64,000 nucleotides of DNA from Diadophis punctatus similis. Its lineage: Eukaryota > Chordata > Lepidosauria > Squamata > Dipsadidae. The stretch is taken from positions 751,287-815,286 of the forward strand of contig JALIGW010000032.1 of the NCBI GenBank assembly GCA_023053685.1, given 5' to 3'. Each line of letters begins with the position of its first letter. Position 1 is the first letter of the stretch. The translations under genes and the position numbers were made by a program. Below the pieces are notes generated by a model. It saw nothing but the letters and a program-made list of their open reading frames with translations. It was not told the DNA's origin and did no database searches. Of this stretch, positions 52,340 through 62,344 are shown piece by piece.

Positions 52340-52769
52340 CAGGGTGGGTTCCTCTTACCTGGCTACCGGTGCGCTGCGTGCGCATCATCACATTTCGTAC
52401 ACGCGCATGCTTGCTATGCGTGCGCATCCACTCACGTGATTTTGCTTCCACACATGCGCAGGAAGCAAAAAATCGCCAAAATCTCACGAGGGGATGCGCG
52501 TGCGTGCGTGATTTTGGCAATTTTTTTGCTTCTGTGCATGTGCGGAAGCAAAAAAATCGCCGGAATCTCTCAGGCGCGAGCGTCCCCTCGTGAGATTTTG
52601 CTTCCGCGCATGCGCAGGAAACAAAAAAAGGCTAAAAATTTGGAAAAATAGATGGCACCGTGTGACAGACTGGCGAAGACGGCACCGGAGCCATCACACG
52701 CGAATTGCACAATCGGCGGGTCCCTACCGGAACGGCGCACTGGACCGCACCGGTAGGAACCCACCACTG
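52340..52769. mobile_element. hAT MITE, CAGAGGTGGGTT family, with TSD
   Basis: CAGGGTGGGTTCCTCTTACC to GTAGGAACCCACCACTG. Perfect duplication GTATGAAC at 52332-52339 and 52770-52777. The interior repeats 'TTTTGCTTCC.C.CATGCGCAGGAAGC' in both orientations and has CGCGCATGCGCA at 52605-52616. Confidence 0.95.
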
Positions 52770-52777
52770 GTATGAAC

Positions 52778-53017
52778 ACACTGATTTCCAAAAGCACAAA
52801 ATTCACGTACAATTGTAAATTGCAACAATTGCAAGCTGTTTGAAGGGGAGGCTGAGGGGAACAGATTGCTCGGATTGAATCTACAGTGTAATATTCTGCT
52901 CTCTTGACCCTTTCAAGGGTTTCAATAATGAAGCTGCCATTTTAGGTGAAGGTTGAAATTATTTCCAAATCCTCTGTTTTGGATGGAGGAGGAGATGTAG
53001 GGTTAGGAACCTGTAAA
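52778..53017. other. Unassigned spacer
   Basis: No recognised element. Confidence 0.35.
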
Positions 53018-53665
53018 TTAACAAGTGGAAGATACCTTGGAGGTCTTCTAGTCCAACCCCCTGTTCAAGCAAGAGACCCTATGCCAGTGATGGCGAACCT
53101 ATGGCACGCGTGCCACAGGTGGCACGCAGAGCCATATCTGCCGGCACGCGAGCCGTTGTCCTAGCTCAACTCCAGCATGCATGTGCGTGCTGGCCAGCTG
53201 ATTTTTGGCTCATGTGGAGGCTCTGTGAGGGCATTTTAGGTTTCCAGAGGGCCTCCGAGGGGATGTTTTCGCCCTCCCCAGGCTCCAGGGAAGCCTCTGG
53301 AGCCTGGGGAGGGTGAAAAACGGGCCTACCAGGCCCACCGGAAGTCGGGAAATGGGCCATTTCTGGCCTCCAGAGGGCTTCTGCGGGGGCGGGAGAGGCC
53401 GTTTTCACCCTCCCCAGGCATTGAATTATGGGTGTGGGCACTCACACGTGTGTGACAGCGCGCGCGCACGCGTTTTCAGCACCCGAGGGAAAAAAGGTTC
53501 GCCATCACTGCCCTATGCCATTTCAGACAAATGATTGTCCAATCTCTTCTTAAAAACCTCCAGTGCCTCCACAACTTCTGGAGGCAAGTTGTTCCACTGA
53601 GTATTGGTTCTAACTGTCAGGAAACTTAGTTCTAGGTTGGTTCTCTCCTTGATTATTATCTTTAC
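53018..53665 (-). mobile_element. CR1 LINE 3' end split by a hAT element
   Basis: ATACCTTGGAGGTCTTCTAG to 53084, then 53511 CCCTATGCCATTTCAGACAA through CAAGTTGTTCCACTGAGTAT to about 53665. Confidence 0.87.
53085..53510. mobile_element. hAT element, CAGTGATGGCGAACC family, with TSD
   Basis: CAGTGATGGCGAACCTATGG to AGGTTCGCCATCACTG. Perfect duplication CCCTATGC at 53077-53084 and 53511-53518. It is the cleanest copy of the family, with matching 16-bp ends. Confidence 0.96.
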
Positions 53666-54108
53666 AGGCATAGTCGACCAGAGGTTCACACTGGATTTGG
53701 CATTTTTATCCACCTATTGTGGTCTTCTCAAGGACTTAGGATAGGCACATGTGGATGTTTGATGTGTTACAGCAATCATCATAGGATGTAAACTGCTCTG
53801 AGTAAAGCTGCCTTTGGCAATTGACTGACGGTGAAATTGTCAATGCAATTTCAATGGAGTTCAATACAATGGAGTTCAAGTGGTCTCCAGATGCTTTGGG
53901 TTTGAGCCCAAGGTGATTATTACTATTGGTACTACCTTTGCTTTTTTTTCATTGTCATTCTACTTCTACTTGCAGGAGTTTTTTTTTTTTTTTTTTTTTT
54001 GCTTTTTGTGATCTTCTCCAGTTTTTTCTCTTCTATACTGCTGTCTCCGGGTACTGCCACATCCACTATCCAGACATTTTGTCTTTCTTACCAACCATTG
54101 TTAAGTCT
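53666..54108. other. Unassigned repeat-like sequence
   Basis: The phrase CACTGGATTTGGCATTTTTA and GGATAGGCACATGTGGATGT at 53690-53765 recurs at 54549-54620, so it belongs to an unnamed dispersed repeat. A (T)n run lies at 53979-54000. Confidence 0.5.
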
Positions 54109-54397
54109 CAGAGATGGTGGTATTCAGAAGTGGTATTCACTTACTTTCCCTACCAGTTGGCAAATGTGAGCACACGCGTGTGCATGCTTGCTTCTGTCAT
54201 GTGCGCACACACCTTCCACGCATGTGCATGGCTTTCCACACATGCACTTTGCTCATGTGTGTGGCTTGCACGCATGCACATGTCTTCAAAATGTGCCTAA
54301 ATAGGATGGCATAGCACTGGGGTGGGTGGGCGGGGGGTGGCAGGTCGCTACTACCAGTTCATCTGAACCTGTCCGAACCGGCTGAATACCATCTCTT
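54109..54397. mobile_element. hAT MITE, CAGAGGTGGGTT-like
   Basis: CAGAGATGGTGGTATTCAGA to the right end CCGGCTGAATACCATCTCT. No clean duplication was found, and the telomeric repeat begins six bases after the right end. Confidence 0.75.
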
Positions 54398-54403
54398 GTG
54401 TTG

Positions 54404-54532
54404 TTAGGGTTAGGGTTAGGGTTAGGGTTAGGGTTAGGGTTTGGGTTAGGGTTAGGGTTAGGGTTAGGGTTAGGGTTAGGGTTAGGGTTAGGGTTAGGGT
54501 TAGGGTTAGGGTTAGGGTTAGGGTTAGGGTTG
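54404..54532. repeat. Interstitial telomeric (TTAGGG)n
   Basis: About 21 units of TTAGGG, with one TTTGGG variant near 54439. The vertebrate telomere repeat lies in the middle of the window. Confidence 0.98.
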
Positions 54533-55275
54533 GTTTTTTAGTCAGCCAGACTGGATTTGGCATTGTATCCACCTTTGGAGTCTTCCCAAAGACCTGGGAT
54601 AGGCAGATATGGATGTTTAATGGCGTTGTAAGCTGTTCCATATTTTTATTATTATTTGCTTTGAGCCTTTTGAAAGCTTTCCCTTCAAGCTTCTTCTCAT
54701 CTCCAGTGCAAATCTCAGGGACTCCAAAGAAGCTGGAGACCACAAATATCTCAGAACTGATAGATTACCCATTTCTGTTCTTGATCCATATTTCCCAGGA
54801 AGAATGAAATATCCGCTGAAAAGCATCATGCGGAGAAATATTGTTGTAAGGGAGAAATCCTGGCTATCAAGTTGAATCTGTTTTCTGAACATTCGATTCT
54901 GTCTGTGATATATCTCCGTCCAATTTTCCTTTCCGAGCAGTGACACTAACACCCATTTACACATCTTTTTTAAAAAATAAAAAAAATGTTCACATCTGTG
55001 ATTTCCTGGTCCAGCAGGAGAGAGAGGGAGTTGTGATTTTCTTAGAAGTAAGATAAGTTCTTCCCATATGATGTACAGTTCTTCAAGTTTGCCATTAATC
55101 TTAGAGGTAAGAAATCTTTCCAAAGGCAATTTTGACCATGTCAGAATCCCAATCATTTTAAAACAGGGCACGGTGAAGTTTTACGAGCAGCAAGGTCTTT
55201 GAACTTCCAAGGACACCACAACTGTTTCTTTTAGTTAGAGCTGGTAATTTGTATTTTTATAGGCTTTATTCTTAT
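54533..55275. other. Unassigned sequence with a 184-codon minus ORF
   Basis: The minus frame 54617-55171 is open for 184 codons and has mixed amino-acid composition (TSKINGKLEELYIIWEELIL, ENWTEIYHRQNRMFRKQIQL). I do not recognise it. It could be a LINE remnant or chance. The first 100 bases share an unnamed repeat with 53690. Confidence 0.35.
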
Positions 55276-55623
55276 TTTATGGGACGCGGTGGCTCAGTGG
55301 CTAAGACCTGAGCTTGTCGATCAGAAAGGTTGGCAGTTTGACGGGTCGAATCCCTAGCACCGCGTAATGGGGTGAGCTCCCGTTGCTTGTCCCAGCTTCT
55401 GCCAACCTAGCACTTCGAAAGCACGTAAAAATGCAAGTAGAAAAATAGGGACCATTTTGGTGGGAAGGTAACAGTGTTCCGTGCGCCTTTGGCGTTTAGT
55501 CATGCCGGCCACATGACCATGGAGACGTCTTCGGATAGCGCTGGCTCTTTGGCTTAGAAATGGATATGAGTACTGCCCCCTAACAACTAGCACATATGTG
55601 CGAGGAGAACCTTTACTTTTACC
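55276..55623 (+). mobile_element. Sauria SINE, near full length
   Basis: tRNA-derived head GGGACGCGGTGGCTCAGTGG with an A-box-like GTGGCTCAGTGG and a B-box-like GGGTCGAATCCC, body CCCAGCTTCTGCCAACCTAG and ACATGACCATGGAGACGTCT, and the tail GCGAGGAGAACCTTTACTTT. This matches the squamate Sauria SINE, whose 3' tail is shared with Bov-B LINEs. It is slightly diverged and has a short deletion near 'GCCCCCTAACAACTAGC'. Confidence 0.93.
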
Positions 55624-56270
55624 TTATTTTTATTGTATACATCTTTTTGTATTGTTTTATTCTTTTTAACATTGCAAGTCACCCAGAGTCATCTCGTGAT
55701 ACGATGGCAGCAAACAAATTTAATGAACAAACTGTTTCTTCAAAATATTTTGTCCTGAAAGACACACCTATATTAATTTAACTTCAATAATTTTAATCTA
55801 GGGGGGAAAGGGGCACCATACAATATCAATACAATTATATACAATCATGTATATTTTTTTCACCTTTCCTTTTTCCCTTCTTTGCAAATTATTTTACTAA
55901 CAGGACAATTTTCCTTCCAGTTTATTCTTTGGGATATGAAAAAGTAATCCATTTTATTTCTTTATTGTGGTCAGAATATAAGACAATATATTCCATCATC
56001 TTGAGCCAGCCACATTCTCATTGGTCCACTTGGAAATTCAGTTCATCTCATTCCCAACTTTTGAGTATATTTTCTTTTTAAGAAATTCACGTATGTATGT
56101 ATATAATTTGCATTTTAGTGCACATTTCTGCAAATCGGCATTGCAATTTCCTCCAAAGTGTTCCTTTGTGCAAATTATTTCCCATTATATAACTGACTTT
56201 TGTTGCATTAGATACATGAATATATGCATTTTTGCAGAGAATTATTCCTTGCACGCGTGGTGTGGTGGTT
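55624..56270. other. Unassigned AT-rich sequence
   Basis: No recognised element. Confidence 0.4.
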
Positions 56271-56396
56271 TTCACACACACATACACACACACACACACA
56301 CGTGTGTGTGTGTGCACATACATAGACATAGACATAGACATAGACATAGACATAGACATAGACATACACATAGACATACACATACACATTATATAT
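56271..56396. repeat. (CA)n, (TG)n and (ACATAG)n microsatellites
   Basis: CA units to about 56300, a short TG run, then about 9 ACATAG hexamers at 56321-56375. The poly-HRHR frame is an artefact. Confidence 0.97.
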
Positions 56397-56882
56397 ATAT
56401 AAACCAAACTACCTTACAAAATTCAGCCACAAGCAACTGTTCAAAGGATAACTGAGTTTTGATTTATTTATCAAGGGTTTTTCTTTTATTTAAAAAAAAA
56501 TAGATAAAGTTCAAAGGCAAAGGAATCTGTTTTCCTCCTGATTGGGGTGCAAATAGAGCTTTGAAGTTCTCCACCCCCTTTTCCGCAGAGAGCAAATGGG
56601 TGGATCGCTTTCACCTATTTCTCCGGGGCGGGTGGGGGGAGAGGGGGGGGGAAGAGACATACTCCAGCAATTTTCAAACACATGATTTTTTTTTTAATGT
56701 AGCAGCATCAATAGGCCAAATCGTAGGGTGGAGAGCGGGGGGTTGTTTAATGGAAACATAAAAACCCAGGAATTCATAAAGTCTGCAAACTGTTAAAGAG
56801 AGGAAAGATACAACATTTCATCTCCTTTTGTCCTTGAGATCATTTAGAAAGAAGCTTTATTTTTTTCCAAGGTAATTCCAAA
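56397..56882. other. Unassigned sequence
   Basis: Includes a G-rich purine stretch at about 56626-56655. Nothing else is recognised. Confidence 0.4.
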
Positions 56883-57530
56883 CTTTATTTATTTTATTTA
56901 TTTATTTTATTTATTTATTTATTTATTTTGTCAAACATATATAAGATTACAGAAAAAGTATAAACATGATTGTGAATACATAAAATGTATAAACATGATT
57001 ATGAATACATGAGATGGTTACGAATACACGGGGACAGTAGGACAGGGACGGTAGGCACGTTGGTGCGCTTATGCACGCCCCTTACAGACCTCTTAGGAAT
57101 GGGGTGAGGTCAACAGTAGACAGTTTAAGGTTAAAGTTTTGGGGGTTTGGGGAAGAAACCATAGAGTCAGGTAGTGTATTCCAGGCATTGACCACTCTGT
57201 CGCTGAAGTCGTATTTTCTGTAATCGAGTTTGGAGCGGTTTACCTTAAGTTTGTATCTATTGTGGGCTTGTGTATTGTTGAGGTTGAAGCTGAAGTTAGT
57301 TGTTGACAGGTAGGACATTGTAGCAGATAATTTTATGTGCTACACTTAGGTCAGATTGAAGGCGGTGTAGTTCTAAATTTTCTAGGCCCAAAATTTCAGG
57401 TCTGGTGGCATAAGGTATTCTGTTGCGAATGGAGGAGTGGAGGACTCTTCTCATGAAGTATCTTTGGACACTTTCTAATGTATTTATGTCCTATATGTAG
57501 TGCGGGTTTCAGACAGATGAGCTAGTATTC
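56883..57530 (-). mobile_element. LINE 3' end with readable ORF2 C-terminus (GCTTATGCACGCCCCTTA family)
   Basis: (TTTA)n tail, TGCGCTTATGCACGCCCCTT, and a minus frame (57082-57318) FSFNLNNTQAHNRYKLKVNR, FSDRVVNAWNTLPDSMVSSP, LSTVDLTPFLRGL, stop. Upstream codons continue to about 57530. The terminal 'NRY…WN.LPDS' block is typical of the ORF2 end in CR1/L2-side LINEs. Confidence 0.88.
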
Positions 57531-57990
57531 AAAAATTCAGGCAGGGATGCTATGTTGTGGATCCCAATGATTAAAGAGTTATGACCGGCAGGATCCAGGA
57601 ACATTAATACTAGACCAACATTCAGTAAACAGTATACCAATCAAAGAACTACCAACACAGATAAACAAGCTAACAGTAAACAGCACTAATCAAAAACCAC
57701 CAAGAATACTCCCACCAACATGGATGGGGATAAGTCAGTAGTATATAAACAGAGAGCAAACTCCACTCCCTTCTAGTAATGATGATGTTACCTAGCTGAG
57801 TAATGAAACATCTACAAGAAAACAACCAAGCTCAGAGAGCACCAAGGATCCCATAGTCCTCCTCCTCCTCCTCCTCCTCCTCCTCTCCACAAACCCCACT
57901 CCTTTTTAGAACTGATGATGTTACCTTGTTGAGTAATGAAACATCTGCAAGAAAGCAACCAAGCTCAGAAAGCACCAAGGACCATCCAGA
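57531..57990 (+). mobile_element. Possible Penelope-like 3' region with two tandem units
   Basis: TTAAAGAGTTATGACCGGCA, AGTAGTATATAAACAGAGAG, then two units of 'GATGATGTTACC...GTAATGAAACATCT' beginning near 57781 and 57914, separated by (CTC)n. It matches the 24829-25530 array. Confidence 0.5.
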
Positions 57991-58242
57991 AGAGCTATCT
58001 ATGCTACTAACAGATAATATGCTCCACTGTTTATCTATGTTATTAATTGGCAGACACCGAGTTGATGGCACCTAATAAATCAATCAAATGATGCATATCA
58101 TCGTCTGAGCATGTAGAGGCCAAGAATGGTGATGGTGTGTCACAACTGTCCTTCCATTCCAATCCAATTAGGAGGGAATTAAGTTTAATGAAACACAGAT
58201 CAAATATCTGCCTACATATAGAAGCCCATGTTTTTGGCATAT
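57991..58242. other. Unassigned spacer
   Basis: No recognised element. Confidence 0.35.
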
Positions 58243-58250
58243 GTCCACGC

Positions 58251-58373
58251 CAGCGGTGGGTTGCTCCCGGTTCAGACCGGATCTTAGAACTGGTAGCGCT
58301 GACGGCAGGAGGCTCCAAATAGACACGAGCATGCGCACGAACCGGTAGCAAAATCATTTACAACCCACCACTG
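58251..58373. mobile_element. hAT MITE, CAGAGGTGGGTT family, short, with TSD
   Basis: CAGCGGTGGGTTGCTCCCGG to TTTACAACCCACCACTG. Perfect duplication GTCCACGC at 58243-58250 and 58374-58381. At 123 bp it is the shortest copy. Confidence 0.95.
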
Positions 58374-58381
58374 GTCCACGC

Positions 58382-59237
58382 TATGCCCTACTCGAGAATT
58401 TCTAACTATGATTTATTTCTAGCTAGAAATCCTATCCTCCGTGCGGTCTGTGAAATATTTCCCGATGGCCTGAAGCAACAGAGCTGTTGTCCGTACTGCA
58501 TTTTCTCCGACTACATTACCCTCTGGATGGGAATAAATAAATGCTCTCCGAGGCTTTCTACATATTGGCTGAAAAATACACAACATCTTCTTATACTGTG
58601 CTAAATCCCTAAGCCTTCTTTGAAAGAATTTCCATAAACTGCGCACATTCTGTCCTCTTTGAAGACAAATTATGGGTATATTTCCCCTTGTGGAGAATGC
58701 TTCATCCTTCTCTCTGTCTCTCCATTCTTTAACACCAGCCGGCTTCTTGCATTCTCTCCAAAGCTTTATCCAGTTCATGAAGTCCTAACAGTTAGTGTAT
58801 CTAATTTATGTTTCCAGGGTTCTGCAAAGTTCTCCTTAATTTATTCCGTAAATTTCACATCCGTTAGACAAGATGTATTGAATCCCGGTTACTTGGGTTT
58901 GATTGATCCCGGTACTAAGGGTAATATGTTATCTTGTTACAGCAATATCTGGCAGGCATTTATTATAGATTTTTTTTAAGGGCAATGAGGCTGCACACAC
59001 AACAGCCACCAAAGTCTGCAAAATCCCAAAAGGTCAGGAAAGGGGGAAAAAAAAGAAGACTTTAAACATTCGATAAAGCTTGCTGGATGTAAAGAATGGT
59101 TTGTGATAAATCCTTGATATTTGGAGCCAGAGGGAAAAAGTGGGATTTGGATCTCAGAAAAAGGCCAATCTTTTTCTGAGATCTGCAGTAAACTCCTGGG
59201 TGGATTTCCAAAGAAGAAAGTCCTGTTGCATTGAAAA
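58382..59237. other. Unassigned, probably unique sequence with one hairpin
   Basis: About 850 bases without recognised repeats. A perfect 14-bp stem lies at 59151-59184 (GATCTCAGAAAAAG, loop GCCAAT, CTTTTTCTGAGATC). ORFs lack domains. Confidence 0.45.
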
Positions 59238-59352
59238 GTCCACTTCTGGTCACCATGAGACAATAAAAAATCTTGAGACCCTGGAAACTATGCAGTGAGG
59301 ACCAACAATATGAAACGTATGATAAACATGGTGGAGTTAGGTATGTCTAGTC

Positions 59353-60123
59353 CCGTGATGGCGAACCTATGGCACGCGTACCAAAGATGGCATGCAGAGC
59401 TCTCTCTGCTGGCATGCGCACCGTCGCCCCAGGTCAGATCTCTGTGGCGTTTCTTTCGTGAGCTTCCGTTTCCCTACAAACGACGAAACAGAAGCTCACG
59501 AAAGAAAAAGATCTTACCTCTTGCAGCGCTGCTGGTGTTGGGATGCCCCGCCTCCCGCAGCCAGCTTGTCACGGTGTGATTATTGCCTGTTACATGTATA
59601 TGCAGGGAGATGCATCCCTGCATATGCATCCCTATTCAATATAATGGTTTATTCCTGAGCACGTGATTGATATGTTCTTGTACTCATGTGTGCATTCCTT
59701 TCTCCGCTCTACCCTTCTTGCTCTGTCTTCCATTGAGAGAAGACGCACCTTTATATTAGAGATGTAAACAAATGAGGATTTATTGTTTTTGTACCGAAAT
59801 AAATATTTTACTTAGACTTTTAAACTGCGGTTTCATTTCTAATGTCTGATGTCCGGGAAAAGATCAAATATCTCCTCTGTGAAATTAATTCTCACCTCTG
59901 TCACAGCTGGTCTTCGGATCTCTGCTGCACATGCACGCATGTCCGCGCATGTCTGCACATGTGCACATGTGTGCATGCACTCATGCATGTCTGCACATGC
60001 GCACGTTCCTGCATGTCCACGCATGTGCACATTCGCACGTGTGTGTGTGTGAGCACCTTTCAGTTTGGGCACGCGCATGAGTGCAGTTTGAGCACTCGGT
60101 GTCTAAAAGGTTCGCCATCACTG
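59353..60123. mobile_element. hAT element, CAGTGATGGCGAACC family, with nested LTR
   Basis: CCGTGATGGCGAACCTATGG to AGGTTCGCCATCACTG. Flanks GTCTAGTC (59345-59352) and ATTTAGTC (60124-60131) agree at 6 of 8 bases. It contains an internal inverted repeat (TTTCTTTCGTGAGCTTC and inverse) and the solo LTR. Confidence 0.9.
59567..59903 (+). mobile_element. Solo LTR with TSD, nested in a hAT element
   Basis: Begins TGTCACGGTGTGATTATTGC and ends CTCACCTCTGTCA, with TG...CA ends. Perfect 5-bp duplication CAGCT at 59562-59566 and 59904-59908. AAATAAATATTTTACTT lies in the 3' half. It is the same family as 46412-46729. Internal genes are absent, so it is a recombination remnant of an LTR element or endogenous retrovirus. 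Confidence 0.85.
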
Positions 60124-60348
60124 ATTTAGTCTATTGAAGAGAAAGATTAGGAAGGACATGATAGCAGTCTTCCAATATTTGAGGGGCTATCGCAGAGACG
60201 AAGGCATAGACTTATTCTCCAAAGTACCAGAGATCAGGACATAAAGTTATGGGTGAAAGCTTACCAAGGAGAGGTCCAACTTGGAACTAAGGAGAAATTT
60301 CCTGACAGTGAGAAGGATTAATCAGTGGAATCGTTTACTTCCCAAAGT

Positions 60349-61610
60349 ACTACTGCATCCAGTTTTGGTCACCACATTACAAAAAAAGTTGTTAAGACTT
60401 TGGAAAAAGTGCAAAGGAGAGCAACTAAGATGATTGAAGTCCTGGAGACTAAAACATATGAAGAACGGTTGCAAGATTTGGGTTTGGCTAGTCTAGAGAA
60501 AAGGACTAGGGTTGACGTGATAGCAGTATTTGAGAGGCTGCCTCTAACGATCTAAGTGCCAGAGTCCACTGCAACTACATAGCAAAGAAGGCATTAAGAG
60601 TGGTTAACCTAATCTTGCGCAGCTTCTTCTCTGGTAACATTGTACTCTTAACCAGAGCATACATAACATTTGCTAGACCGATTCTTGAATACAGCTCATC
60701 AGTCTGGAACCCACACCACATATCAGACATTAACACAATTGAGAATGTCCAGCGATACTTCACAAGAAGAGTATTACATTCCTCTGTTCACAACAGAATT
60801 CCTTATGAAACCAGACTTGAAATTTTGGGACTTCAAAATTTAGAACTCCGCCGCCTTCGATCTGACCTAAGTGTAGCTCACAAAATTATCCGCCTCAATG
60901 TCCTACCCGTTAACGACTATTTCAGCTTCAACCACAATAATACACGAGCTCACAATAGATACAAACTTAATGTAAACCGCTCCAGACTTGATTGCAAAAA
61001 AATTCGACTTCAACAACAGAGTTGTCAACGCCTGGAACACTTTACCTGACTCAGTAGTTTCTTCCCCAAACCCCAAAAACTTCAACCTCTTATTATCTAC
61101 CATTGACCTCACCCCATTCCTAAGAGGTCAGTAAGGGGCGTGCATAAGCGCACAATCGTGCCTACCGTTCCTGTCCTAATGTACCCATATATTCATACCT
61201 CTTTTACTCTTATTCATGCTTGTAATATTACATATATATTCAATCATGTTTTACTGTTTGTACTTTGCTTATAATCATATATGCTTGACAAATAAACAAA
61301 TACAAATACAAATACAAAGAGGAGGGGGTCAATTTATTTACCAAAGCACCAGAAGGCAAGACAAGAAACAATGGATGGAAACAGATCAAGGAGAAAAGCA
61401 ACCTGGAACTAAGGAGAAACTTCCTAAAAGGGAGGACAATTAACCAGTTGAACGGCTTCCCTCCAGAAGATGAGGGTGCTCCAACACTGGATGCATTTAA
61501 GAAAAGACTGGACAGTCACTTGTCTAAAATGGTATAGGGTCTCCTGCTTGAGCAGGGGGTTGGATTAGAAGACCTCCAAGGTCCCTTCCAGCTCTATTCT
61601 GATTGATTGA
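60349..61610 (+). mobile_element. CR1 LINE fragment split by another LINE
   Basis: CTGCATCCAGTTTTGGTCAC, MIEVLETKTYEERLQDLGLA and KRTRVDVIAVF to about 60547. After the inserted LINE it resumes near 61316 with AGGAGGGGGTCAATTTATTT, then the ORF2 C-terminus and the 3' UTR to 61610. Confidence 0.9.
60548..61315 (+). mobile_element. LINE with readable ORF2 C-terminus (GCTTATGCACGCCCCTTA family)
   Basis: The plus frame 60600-61049 is open for 149 codons: RAYITFARPILEYSSSVWNP, NTIENVQRYFTRRVLHSSVH, IPYETRLEILGLQNLELRRL and NHNNTRAHNRYKLNVNRSRL. An extra base in the A run at about 60995-61001 shifts the frame; the 57082 copy shows the expected continuation in the other frame. The 3' UTR has GGGGCGTGCATAAGCGCACA and a (AAATAC)n tail. 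CR1/L2-side LINE. Confidence 0.92.
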
Positions 61611-61755
61611 AGTTGTGGGTGCTCCATCACTGGAGGTTTTCAAAAATAGACTGGACAACCATTTGTTTGAAATGGTATAGGGTTTTCAGCTTCAGCAGGG
61701 GGTTAGACTAGAAGACCTCCAAGGTCCCTTCCAACTCTGTTATTCTGTTATTCCG
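61611..61755 (+). mobile_element. CR1 LINE 3' terminus
   Basis: TGGGTGCTCCATCACTGGAG, GGACAACCATTTGTTTGAAA and CCTTCCAACTCTGTTATTCT. It follows the previous CR1 end directly, so two CR1 3' ends lie in tandem. Confidence 0.9.
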
Positions 61756-62344
61756 TTAAATTAAGAGAGAGTGAGGGGAATTATCATTTGAAGAAAGGCA
61801 CGGGAAGTTAGGAGGCGAAATACATGAAGACAATCATCTCGTGCAGATGTTATCTGAATTCTCACGAATAAATAAAGTGCTGCACATTATCAATAATAGA
61901 GAAAATCCCTAGAGCGGAAACAGTCTTAAGTCAGTGCACCTCGTAACACTACCTTTTGATTAAGCGATCGAATCCAATGAGCACTTAGCAATCAGAAAAC
62001 CAGTAAGAGGTCACTTGCTTCACACTTTGTGATCTTTGAAAACTGGGTAAAACCTTAGGAGCAAGAAAGGATTATGGGATTATTGTCAAAGGTGGCTTAA
62101 TATGATTATCAGATTAATTTTCAACAGTTTTAATCTGTCATTTATAAATGCACACTTCAAAGGGAGCTAAAAGTCATCATCCGATTAAGCCATTAGGTCA
62201 AAAAAGAATAGAATCAAAGCTAGGATTAGATATCAAAGGAAGATCAGATCTAGATTATTATAATTGACGAAAGGAATTGCTTTTCTCACAGTTTGGATGG
62301 TTCTGATAGAAAAGGATATTTAAAACTCGGGATTGAATTGCGGA
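61756..62344. other. Unassigned, possibly unique sequence
   Basis: About 590 bases without a recognised element. Confidence 0.4.

Larger units (their letters stand above)
59238..60348 (+). mobile_element. CR1 LINE fragment split by a hAT element
   Basis: CTTCTGGTCACCATGAGACA, GAAACTATGCAGTGAGGACC and GGAGTTAGGTATGTCTAGTC to 59352. It resumes at 60124 with ATTTAGTCTATTGAAGAGAA and TAGAAACTT-type ORF2 sequence (AACTTGGAACTAAGGAGAAA). Confidence 0.85.

Noticed and set aside
55276..55350. tRNA gene candidate
   Set aside because: A-box and B-box-like motifs are present but the acceptor stem does not close and the rest matches the Sauria SINE. The same applies to the heads of the type A and type B SINEs.
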